A DNA stretch of 5,611 nucleotides, from assembly GCA_013695265.1 (NCBI GenBank), contig JACDAU010000326.1:1-5611 (forward strand). Reading direction: 5' to 3'. The notes beneath the pieces were generated by a model. The model saw only the letters and a list, made by a program, of their open reading frames with translations, had not been told where the DNA came from and searched no databases. Origin of the DNA: Chloroflexia bacterium. Its GTDB lineage: Bacteria > Chloroflexota > Chloroflexia > Thermobaculales > Thermobaculaceae. Made by a program: the position numbers and the translations under genes. Positions 1 to 4,625 of the stretch are shown piece after piece. How positions within the stretch are numbered: the first letter of the stretch is position 1; every line of letters begins with the position of its first letter.

Positions 1-15
1 TCAACTCCGGTTGAA

Positions 16-81
16 GGTGGCAGTTATAGGGGCGTTCAATTGAACGCCCCTACGGATCTTTCTCCACATATGACCGCCACC
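16..81. repeat. Nested inverted-repeat element around a 26-bp perfect palindrome
   Basis: Positions 27-52 form a perfect 26-bp palindrome (half-site TAGGGGCGTTCAA followed by its exact complement). It lies inside a second inverted repeat: GGTGGCAGTTATA at 16-28 against TATGACCGCCACC at 69-81, complementary at 11 of 13 positions. A further small hairpin, TCAAC-tccg-GTTGA, occupies 1-14. No T-tract follows on either strand, so it does not look like a simple intrinsic terminator. Together with the related copy at 240-265, this suggests a dispersed intergenic palindromic repeat. That it is a mobile or repeat family is inference; the inverted symmetry is seen directly. Confidence 0.6.
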
Positions 82-239
82 GTCACGGAGGGTTGGAATT
101 AGTATTTCTGTGTCATGGTGACGGCTCTCCGTGGCCTCCTGGTGGCAAGCCAGGCGGGGGGCAGGGACGGAGATCTCCACCCTGTACCGGTGAGCATGAG
201 ATTGATCGTCCTCTCATGTGATGCCGCGCTGTTGCCCCG

Positions 240-265
240 TAGCGGCGTTCAACTGAACGCCCGTG
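240..265. repeat. Degenerate second copy of the GGCGTTCAA/TTGAACGCC palindrome
   Basis: This stretch matches the perfect palindrome at 27-52 at 22 of 26 positions and keeps the central core GGCGTTCAACTGAACGCC. The differences lie at 243, 253, 263 and 265 and break the outer symmetry. Two copies within 240 bp of non-coding DNA support a dispersed repeat family rather than a single regulatory site. Confidence 0.55.
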
Positions 266-381
266 CAACTTCGCCTCCACCCCATGCCATCGAGATCAAT
301 GCTTACGACCACCACTGTCCGCGACGGACGGCACCTCTTCGCCGCACGGTATTATACGCAATGCGCTTGAACCCAACTGTA

Positions 382-448
382 TGTCATCCCGAACTCCGTG
401 AGGGATCCATAAACCCGACCACGGATTCCTCGCTGGCTCGGAATGACA
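382..448. repeat. REP/MITE-like inverted repeat (TGTCATCCCGA ... TCGGAATGACA)
   Basis: The left arm begins TGTCATCCCGAACTCCGTGA at 382. The right arm ends GCTCGGAATGACA at 448. The terminal 11 bases are complementary except for one C/A position, and complementarity continues imperfectly inward through AGGGATCC (402-408) and GGATTCCT (423-430). This 'GTCATCCCGAAC..GTGAGGGATC / GGATTCCTC..TCGGAATGAC' form is, from general knowledge, a common high-copy intergenic repeat in Chloroflexota and other environmental genomes. It lies 13 bp beyond the stop of the minus-strand DUF309 gene, so its hairpin could also stabilise or end that transcript, although no U-tract is present. Confidence 0.65.
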
Positions 449-461
449 GAATCACTACCAT

Positions 462-959
462 TCAGCCGCAGTTTGTATTACTGCTGGAGGGTCTCCCTGC
501 TCTCTCCCTGCTCTCTCGCTGCTCGATAAACGCGCAGCGTGGTGGCGTGTGGCCCAGCGCCGCTTCAAGCCCTTTCGGCCCGTCCGCGAGCACCAGGAGC
601 ACCCGTGCGGCCTGAGTCCGCAGTGCTGCCACGTCAAGACGCATGCACGTCGGCTCGAAGGACTGGAGCAGGTCCAGCCCGCTCGAAAGTTTCGTCGTCG
701 CACCATGGTAGTTATGTCGATGCAAGTGCAGCATCCCGACGCCGATGAGCAGCACCCCTTGGTACAAATAGCGCACGTCTGCAGGTTCCGCAGCCCAGAG
801 ATCCTCAAGTGTCTCGTGGCACTCCCAGTACAGCCCGGCGTTGAACTGCTGGCTGCCCCGGCGCAGGGCCTCCGGCGGCTCGCGGTCACACTCCTCGCGG
901 CAGAGCGTGCGCCACTGGTCGGGCCGAACCTTCGGGAACGGGCGGGAGTGCTCAGTCAT
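462..959 (-). CDS. DUF309 domain-containing protein
   Basis: The predicted protein is 165 aa and belongs to the DUF309 family, small helical proteins of unknown biochemical function. The family core is clear at residues 39-101: an FNAGLYWECHETLEDLW segment (39-55), whose WECHE contains the conserved His48, then YLYQGVLLIGVGMLHLHRHNYHGA (64-87), then an LDLLQSF helix. I chose the ATG at 959 because it begins just before the conserved region and has GGAGGA at 972-977, although the 12-nt spacing is long. A longer frame opening at 1091 would overlap the preceding gene and adds no recognisable sequence. The C-terminal 20 or so residues (EQRESRERAGR...) are low complexity and encoded by an 11-bp tandem repeat. 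It is the last gene of the minus-strand cluster, 112 bp after its neighbour, so co-transcription is possible but not shown. Family call is fairly sure; function is unknown. Confidence 0.85.
   Translation of the reverse strand: MTEHSRPFPKVRPDQWRTLCREECDREPPEALRRGSQQFNAGLYWECHETLEDLWAAEPADVRYLYQGVLLIGVGMLHLHRHNYHGATTKLSSGLDLLQSFEPTCMRLDVAALRTQAARVLLVLADGPKGLEAALGHTPPRCAFIEQRESRERAGRPSSSNTNCG
492..524. repeat. Three tandem 11-bp repeats in the DUF309 gene tail
   Basis: TCTCCCTGCTC occurs at 492-502 and 503-513, followed by a one-mismatch copy, TCTCGCTGCTC, at 514-524. Three 11-bp units make 33 bp, so the reading frame of the DUF309 gene is preserved, and they encode the charged tail EQRESRERAGR. 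A change of one unit would shift the frame and alter the C-terminus. Confidence 0.8.
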
Positions 960-1071
960 AGCCGCGGGTCTTCCTCCGGCGTTAAGCTGACGGTCAAAGG
1001 GTTTCTCCCCACCGTACGGGATGCAGAGGGTGCAACGAGCAAGGACCGATGCTCGGCCATGGGCGCAGGCG
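960..1071. other. Short spacer between the small unknown gene and the DUF309 gene
   Basis: This 112-bp spacer contains a 6-bp hairpin (CGAGCA at 1036-1041 with TGCTCG at 1050-1055, 8-nt loop) starting 17 nt after the upstream gene's stop on the minus strand. There is no T-tract, so it is not a convincing intrinsic terminator. I found no well-spaced -35/-10 pair for the DUF309 gene. Confidence 0.35.
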
Positions 1072-1404
1072 CTAGTACCGGGACAGGTCACCGCGGGCGA
1101 ATGGCCCCGTCTGCGGGCCGAGCAGGTTGTCGCGCAACTCGCGCTTGAGGTCCTCCACAGCCGCGGCGACGAACAGGGTCGCCTCCTCGCGCGGCATCTT
1201 CTGCACGAGCACCTCTGCGGCTATGTCTGAGAGGCTGAGGAGAAACGCCTGGTTCTTGCGCTGATCGTACGACATTTGCGTCATATCGGCGGCGGCCAGG
1301 AGCAGCTTGGCGATCTCCGGGTACTGCTCCGTGAGCATTCTCCCTAGCTCCTCCTCCTCGTTCGTCAGTGGCTCGGGCGCGCCCATGTTTGTTGGGTCTA
1401 TCAT
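1072..1404 (-). CDS. Small helical protein of unknown function downstream of metK
   Basis: This encodes about 110 aa (111 if the preceding GTG at 1407 is used). I do not recognise a family. The sequence is acidic at the N-terminus (NEEEELGRML), then predominantly helix-forming (EIAKLLLAAADM, NQAFLLSLSDIAAEVLVQKM, ATLFVAAAVEDLKRELRDNLL). It has no signal peptide, no obvious membrane segment and no cysteines, so it is probably a soluble cytoplasmic protein. The start is ambiguous: ATG at 1404 has GGGGA 7 nt upstream (1412-1416), while GTG at 1407 has AGGAG 12 nt upstream (1420-1424). That AGGAG overlaps the metK stop codon, and the gap to metK is only 15-18 bp, so the two are very likely co-transcribed and perhaps translationally coupled. 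Codon use and frame length support a real gene; no function is assigned. Confidence 0.7.
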   Translation of the reverse strand: MIDPTNMGAPEPLTNEEEELGRMLTEQYPEIAKLLLAAADMTQMSYDQRKNQAFLLSLSDIAAEVLVQKMPREEATLFVAAAVEDLKRELRDNLLGPQTGPFARGDLSRY

Positions 1405-1422
1405 CACGCGGTCCCCGCTCTC

Positions 1423-2667
1423 CTATACCGTGCTATGTTGCTCTGTTTGCTCGTGGATTCCGGCGCTGCGCCGCAGGAGGTCTGCCCGGTCGGTGCGCTC
1501 CCACGGCAGGTCGAGATCGGCCCGGCCGAAGTGGCCGTAGGTCGCCGTCTGCCGGTAGATGGGCCGCAACAGATCGAGGTCGCGAATGATAGCCCCCGGA
1601 CGCAGATCGAAATGCTCCTGAATGAGCCGCTCGATCGTCACATCGGGCACTGTACCCGTGCCGTACGTCTCCACCATCAGCGAGACGGGCCGCACAACGC
1701 CAATCGCGTACGAGATCTGGATCTCACATCGCTCCGCCAGTCCAGCGGCGACGATGTTCTTCGCGACGTAGCGGGCGGCATACGCACCGGAGCGGTCGAC
1801 TTTTGTAGGATCCTTGCCCGAGAATGCGCCACCGCCATGTCGGGCCATTCCGCCGTAGGTGTCGACGATGATCTTGCGCCCCGTGAGCCCTGCGTCACCC
1901 ATCGGCCCGCCGATGACGAAGCGGCCGGTCGGGTTGATGTGAAACTTCGTGTTGCGGTCGAGCAACTCCCTCGGCACGACGTTGCGAATCACGAGCTTCT
2001 CGATGTCGCGCTCGATGATGTCGTGGCTGATCTCGGGATCGTGCTGGATGGACACCACCACGGTGTCCACGCGGACGGGCCTGCCTTTGTGGTACTCAAC
2101 CGTCACCTGACTCTTGCCATCGGGACGGATATACGGGATCTCGCCTTCTTTGCGCAGGGTATCGAGGCGGCGGGTAATGCCGTGCGCGAGGCTAATCGGC
2201 ATCGGCATCAGTTCCTCTGTCTCGTTGCACGCGAAGCCGATCATCATGCCCTGGTCGCCCGCGCCCAGCGCGTCGATCTGCTGTTCCCGCTTCTCGCCGT
2301 CACCAGCGTCCAGCGACTGGTCCACTCCCATCGCAATGTCCGCGCTCTGCTCCTTGATGGAAACGATGACGCCGCACGTCTCGTAGTCGAAGCCGTACTT
2401 TGCGCGGTTGTACCCGATCTGCTTGACGGTCTGGCGCGCGATGGTCGGAATATCGACGTAGCCTTCCTCGATGGTTATCTCACCCATCACGAGGATCAGG
2501 CCGGTGGTTGTGGCGGTCTCGCACGCGACGCGCGCGTGGGTATCGAGCTTCAGAAACTCGTCGAGCACGGCGTCGGATATCTGATCGCAGAGCTTGTCTG
2601 GGTGCCCCTCGGTTACGGATTCGCTCGTGAAGAGGAGTTTTTCGGACTCCATGAACGTGTCGGCCAC
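1423..2667 (-). CDS. metK: S-adenosylmethionine synthase (methionine adenosyltransferase)
   Basis: This cytoplasmic enzyme makes S-adenosylmethionine from methionine and ATP, releasing phosphate and pyrophosphate (EC 2.5.1.6). It is the main methyl donor supply and usually essential. The 414-aa product shows the expected markers in order: SESVTEGHPDKLCDQISDAV near residues 15-34, with the active-site GHPDK at 21-25; the signature GAGDQGMMIGFA at 135-146; and the glycine-rich loop GGGAFSGKDPTKVDRS at 278-293. All three domains are present, and the length is slightly above the approximately 384 aa of the E. coli enzyme. I place the start at GTG 2667 because AGGAGGG (2675-2681) lies 7 nt upstream. 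The ATG at 2652 would begin at MESEKLLFTSES and is the alternative. The same frame opens further upstream to 2976, but that part is antisense to vapC and lacks family similarity. The small gene at 1072-1404 follows within 20 bp. Assignment is essentially certain. Confidence 0.98.
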   Translation of the reverse strand: MADTFMESEKLLFTSESVTEGHPDKLCDQISDAVLDEFLKLDTHARVACETATTTGLILVMGEITIEEGYVDIPTIARQTVKQIGYNRAKYGFDYETCGVIVSIKEQSADIAMGVDQSLDAGDGEKREQQIDALGAGDQGMMIGFACNETEELMPMPISLAHGITRRLDTLRKEGEIPYIRPDGKSQVTVEYHKGRPVRVDTVVVSIQHDPEISHDIIERDIEKLVIRNVVPRELLDRNTKFHINPTGRFVIGGPMGDAGLTGRKIIVDTYGGMARHGGGAFSGKDPTKVDRSGAYAARYVAKNIVAAGLAERCEIQISYAIGVVRPVSLMVETYGTGTVPDVTIERLIQEHFDLRPGAIIRDLDLLRPIYRQTATYGHFGRADLDLPWERTDRADLLRRSAGIHEQTEQHSTV

Positions 2668-2674
2668 GCGGTAT

Positions 2675-2681
2675 CCCTCCT
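2675..2681 (-). promoter_or_regulatory. Strong ribosome binding site fixing the metK GTG start
   Basis: On the minus strand, AGGAGGG is followed by 7 nt (ATACCGC) and then GTG at 2667. This near-perfect Shine-Dalgarno with ideal spacing favours the GTG over the ATG five codons downstream. Confidence 0.8.
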
Positions 2682-2715
2682 GGTGCGCTGGCTGGACTGG
2701 ATTCAAGTATCGTCT

Positions 2716-2724
2716 ATGGTAGCA
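2716..2724 (-). promoter_or_regulatory. Candidate extended -10 promoter for metK
   Basis: Read on the minus strand, the sequence is TGCTACCAT: an extended -10 (TGN) directly before TACCAT, four of six matches to TATAAT. It would start transcription near 2709, giving a leader of about 40 nt before GTG 2667. The -35 position is a poor match, which extended -10 promoters tolerate. The leader is too short for a SAM riboswitch. This is inferred from sequence only; read-through from vapBC is an alternative source of metK transcript. Confidence 0.4.
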
Positions 2725-2771
2725 CACTGATGTGGCCCGGCTGGAACGACATCGCCGCAGGGATCGGCAGC

Positions 2772-3206
2772 TTACAAGTCCGCCGGTGCGAGGACGGTCA
2801 GCGCGGGGAATGCCGCGCGGTAGATGCCTTGATCGAGCGTCAGGAGCGCAGCGTCTGCGTGCAGTGCGTGAGCGCCGATAACAAAGTCGGCGAGAATGCG
2901 CCCAGGACCGAGAGCGCCGCTTCCTGCGCGCCGACGCGCGGCATAAGTTTGGTAGGCTAACGCCGCCGTCCTCCAAACCGGCGGATCGAGATCCCAGTCA
3001 ATCTTCATGCCTTCCTCGTGCAGAAGGGCTTCCACCGCACCCAGGTCGCGCTTTGGTGCAGCTTCCAGCTCAGCGAAGACGGGTGCGCAGATGAGCAGCA
3101 CGTGTGAGCTGCTAAGTGTCTGTAGGCTGCTCTGCACGAGTTGCGACAGGTCGGGAGAACCGCTCCACAACGTCGAAAGGATATTGGTGTCGAGCGCCAG
3201 GGTCAC
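2772..3206 (-). CDS. vapC: PIN-domain toxin ribonuclease, VapC family
   Basis: This 144-aa protein is a VapC-type toxin. Such toxins are Mg-dependent endoribonucleases that cut tRNA or rRNA when released from their antitoxin. The PIN-domain acidic residues are all visible: Asp6 in LALDTNIL, Glu46 in FAELE, Asp107 in ILADFVIGAHAL and Asp125 in LLTLDQGIYRAAFP, which closely resembles the usual 'LLTxDxGxYRxxFPxLxVL' ending. Length is normal, and the active site looks intact. The start is GTG at 3206, overlapping the antitoxin stop in a GTGA arrangement (3203-3206), so translation is coupled to vapB. It ends 104 bp upstream of metK. The overlap with an AbrB-type antitoxin makes the toxin-antitoxin call strong; the RNA target cannot be told. 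Confidence 0.93.
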   Translation of the reverse strand: MTLALDTNILSTLWSGSPDLSQLVQSSLQTLSSSHVLLICAPVFAELEAAPKRDLGAVEALLHEEGMKIDWDLDPPVWRTAALAYQTYAARRRAGSGALGPGRILADFVIGAHALHADAALLTLDQGIYRAAFPALTVLAPADL

Positions 3207-3448
3207 TCGATGTCACCGCGCATCTCTCGTGTCTCGGCCAGAATCTCCTCCAGGCTCTTCCCCTCGCCCTCGCGGAATATGCCCTCATGCCGTGCGAAAG
3301 CATCTGGATCCCGATGAGGACGGAGATGTACACCCCGATGGTCCGCCTCGAAAACGAGGGTGTCCCCTCCCTTGAGCCGCAGTGCTCTTCGAATCTCTAC
3401 TGGGATCGTGACCTGTCCCTTGCTGCTCAGCTTCGCCTCGCGCTGCAT
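3203..3448 (-). CDS. vapB: AbrB/MazE-type antitoxin, VapB partner of the adjacent PIN toxin
   Basis: This 81-aa protein has an N-terminal SpoVT/AbrB swapped-hairpin DNA-binding domain at about residues 3-46, with the typical string AKLSSKGQVTIPVEIRRAL and then LRLKGGDTLVFE. The C-terminal half (FARHEGIFREGEGKSLEEIL onward) is charged and helical, as expected for the flexible segment that occupies the toxin's active site. It should neutralise VapC and, with it, repress its own promoter. The start ATG at 3448 has AGGAGG (3455-3460) with 6-nt spacing, one of the best ribosome binding sites in the window. It overlaps vapC by 4 bp. Family identity is clear from the AbrB motif; the vapB name rests on pairing with a PIN toxin. 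Confidence 0.92.
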   Translation of the reverse strand: MQREAKLSSKGQVTIPVEIRRALRLKGGDTLVFEADHRGVHLRPHRDPDAFARHEGIFREGEGKSLEEILAETREMRGDIE

Positions 3449-3477
3449 CGGTCTCCTCCTTTCTCCTCTGTACGCAG

Positions 3478-3502
3478 ATCATACCGCACCGACTGAGTCG
3501 GT
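3478..3502 (-). promoter_or_regulatory. vapBC promoter -10 with an adjoining palindromic operator candidate
   Basis: On the minus strand TATGAT (3478-3483) matches the -10 consensus at five of six positions and lies about 30 bp before the vapB ATG. The -35 region is weak. Immediately upstream, 3488-3502 is ACCGACT-G-AGTCGGT, a perfect inverted repeat with a one-base centre, placed where the promoter spacer would be. AbrB-type antitoxins usually bind palindromes at their own promoter, so this is the natural operator candidate for VapBC autorepression. The palindrome is seen; its binding role is inferred. Confidence 0.5.
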
Positions 3503-3528
3503 CGCTGTTTGCCCCGGCTGATTTGTGC

Positions 3529-3558
3529 TTGACGAACTCCGCCCAGCGCTCATATACT
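3529..3558 (+). promoter_or_regulatory. Sigma70-type promoter of the riboswitch-ribXY transcript
   Basis: TTGACG at 3529-3534 and TATACT at 3553-3558 are separated by 18 bp, each matching consensus at five of six positions. Transcription would begin near 3565, almost exactly at the first base of the FMN aptamer's P1 helix (3567), which is strong positional support. It diverges from the vapBC promoter, with about 45 bp between the vapBC -10 and this -35. Confidence 0.75.
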
Positions 3559-3566
3559 GACGCAGA

Positions 3567-3696
3567 GCACCTTCGGGGCATGGTGAGGCGCATCCCGCGC
3601 CAATTCCAGATCGGCGGTACAGCCCGCAAGCCTGGCAACAGGCACGACTCGGTGAAACTCCGGGGCCGACGGTATAGTCCGGATGGGAGAAGGTAC
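3567..3696 (+). ncRNA. FMN riboswitch aptamer (RFN element)
   Basis: This RNA binds flavin mononucleotide and controls downstream riboflavin genes. The conserved RFN landmarks occur in order: ACCTTCGGGGCA (3569-3580), ATCGGCGGTA (3610-3619), AGCCCGC (3621-3627), ACTCGGTGAAACTCCG (3647-3662), GGCCGACGGTATAGTCC (3664-3680) and GGATGGGAGAAGGT (3681-3694). P1 closes with ACCTTC (3569-3574) against GAAGGT (3689-3694). P4 is a perfect 5-bp stem, GCCTG (3630-3634) with CAGGC (3639-3643), capped by a GCAA tetraloop. P5 is CGG/CCG around TGAAACT, and P6 is GAC/GTC around GGTATA. P2 carries an extra hairpin (GGCGC 3587-3591 with GCGCC 3597-3601), and P3 is nearly absent. An intrinsic terminator follows, then a riboflavin transporter cassette, so this is very probably a transcriptional OFF switch. 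Confidence 0.96.
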
Positions 3697-3735
3697 TGGC
3701 TCGTGCATGGCCGTGCCGTGCTGTCCTATCGCGTC

Positions 3736-3769
3736 ACCTTGCCCCGAAGGTCGCAGCTTCGGGGTTTTT
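3736..3769 (+). terminator. Riboswitch-controlled intrinsic terminator
   Basis: CCCCGAAG (3742-3749) and CTTCGGGG (3757-3764) form a perfect 8-bp stem with a 7-nt loop, followed at once by TTTTT (3765-3769). It lies 45 nt after the aptamer and 27 nt before the ribX start codon. Just ahead of it, ACCTT (3736-3740) is complementary to AAGGT (3690-3694), the 3' strand of aptamer P1, and CCC (3743-3745) to GGG (3685-3687). This offers an antiterminator pairing that excludes both P1 and the terminator. High FMN would therefore favour termination. The stem and T-tract are directly visible; the switching model is inferred. Confidence 0.88.
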
Positions 3770-3796
3770 GCATGGCATGCAACAGGTGGTGTGGTG

Positions 3797-4621
3797 ATGG
3801 CGGCGAAGGCACAACGAAAGCGGACGTTTGGCACGCACCAGCAGGCAGCGGGGCTGTCCGGCGCCCGGCGTCGCGTCGCCCCCGAACTCCCTCGCTGGAT
3901 CTGGCCGCCCGTTTCCCTCGCACTGGTCCTCCTGCTGTGGGCTGCCGTCGTCCGGCTCGGCCAGTACCCTGAGTACCTGCTCCCGTCGCCCGCGCGCGTC
4001 GCATCCCGCTTTGTTTCGGCGATCGGCGACGGGACGTGGTGGCGGCACACGAGGGTGACGCTGCTGGAGAGTCTGCTCGGGTTCGGGTTGGGCTTCGGGG
4101 TTGCCGTGCCGCTGGGGTGGGCGTTGGCGCGCTCCCGGCCGCTGGAGCGGGCGCTCTCGCCATATCTCGCGGCGAGCCAGTCGATGCCCGTCATCGCGAT
4201 CGCCCCACTCGTTGTGCTCTGGTTCGGCTATGGGCTCTTTCCAAAGGTGCTCATCTGCGCGCTCGTGGTCTTCTTTCCTATCCTGGTCAACACCCTCGTC
4301 GGCATCCGAAACGTGCCGCGCGAGCTGCGGGAGGTCGCGCAGGTCTTTGGGGCAAACTGGTGGCAGATGCTGCGCCTGGTGGATTTGCCGCTTGCGCTGC
4401 CGGTGCTGCTGGGCGGTGTCCGCTTAGGACTCACCCTCTCGATCACCGGTGCGGTCGTCGCGGAGTTTATCGGCGCTGATGTTGGCCTCGGCGCGCTGCT
4501 CAATATCTCGCGCGGCATGTTTGATACACCCCTGACGTTCGTCGCGCTGGTAACGCTTATGGCGATCGCGTCGCTGCTGTACGGGGCCGCTACGGCCATT
4601 GATAATCGTATTGAAAGGTAG
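3797..4621 (+). CDS. ribX: Riboflavin ABC transporter permease RibX
   Basis: This 274-aa inner-membrane protein is a permease of the binding-protein-dependent type (BPD_transp_1, SsuC/TauC/ThiX-like). Residues 1-34 are basic and cytoplasmic. Hydrophobic segments follow at about 36-53, 89-112, 131-146, 148-169, 200-224 and 246-266. The EAA-type coupling loop that contacts the ATPase is clear at about 178-201: REVAQVFGANWWQMLRLVDLPLALP. I chose ATG 3797, with AGGTGG (3784-3789) 7 nt upstream, because the open frame's first ATG (3683) lies inside the riboswitch. The FMN riboswitch upstream and the NMT1-type binding protein 4 nt downstream point to riboflavin as the substrate, as in the RibXY transporter described from Chloroflexus. 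By sequence alone, thiamine-precursor or sulfonate/nitrate permeases are close relatives, so substrate is inferred from context. No ATPase gene is seen in the window. Confidence 0.9.
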   Translation: MAAKAQRKRTFGTHQQAAGLSGARRRVAPELPRWIWPPVSLALVLLLWAAVVRLGQYPEYLLPSPARVASRFVSAIGDGTWWRHTRVTLLESLLGFGLGFGVAVPLGWALARSRPLERALSPYLAASQSMPVIAIAPLVVLWFGYGLFPKVLICALVVFFPILVNTLVGIRNVPRELREVAQVFGANWWQMLRLVDLPLALPVLLGGVRLGLTLSITGAVVAEFIGADVGLGALLNISRGMFDTPLTFVALVTLMAIASLLYGAATAIDNRIER

Positions 4622-4625
4622 ACTC

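Larger units (their letters stand above)
53..461. other. Gene-free intergenic region
   Basis: I see no credible coding sequence from the left edge to the stop codon of the DUF309 gene at 462. An open frame on the plus strand from 115 to 615 exists, but it translates through both repeats and then runs antisense into the DUF309 gene, with no recognisable domain. Besides the repeats, 117-180 has hairpin potential: CTCCGT at 127-132 can pair with ACGGAG at 167-172, enclosing CCTGG (138-142) and CCAGG (150-154). CCGTCAC (80-86) is also complementary to GTGACGG (118-124). I cannot match these to a known RNA family. Confidence 0.5.

Noticed and set aside
115..615. Plus-strand open frame of 166 codons
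   Set aside because: It translates through the palindromic and REP-like repeats and then lies antisense to the DUF309 gene; no domain, no ribosome binding site.
549..1148. Plus-strand open frame of 199 codons
   Set aside because: It is the antisense shadow of the DUF309 gene, which has clear family motifs.
1435..2730. Long plus-strand open frame of 431 codons
   Set aside because: It is antisense to metK over its whole length; GC-rich codon bias opens the opposite strand. The metK motifs are unambiguous.
2668..2771. SAM riboswitch upstream of metK
   Set aside because: Only 104 bp are available, the likely leader is about 40 nt, and no SAM-I/SAM-II type conserved core is visible.
2668..2976. 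N-terminal extension of metK to 2976
   Set aside because: The extra 100 or so residues are arginine-rich and antisense to vapC, and the GTG at 2667 has an excellent ribosome binding site.
3683..3796. Earlier ATG of the ribX frame at 3683
   Set aside because: It lies inside the FMN aptamer and reads through the terminator; ATG 3797 has its own Shine-Dalgarno and begins the normal permease N-terminus.
3550..4194. Minus-strand open frames across the riboswitch and ribX
   Set aside because: They are antisense to a structured RNA and a gene with clear membrane segments, and have low-complexity translations.
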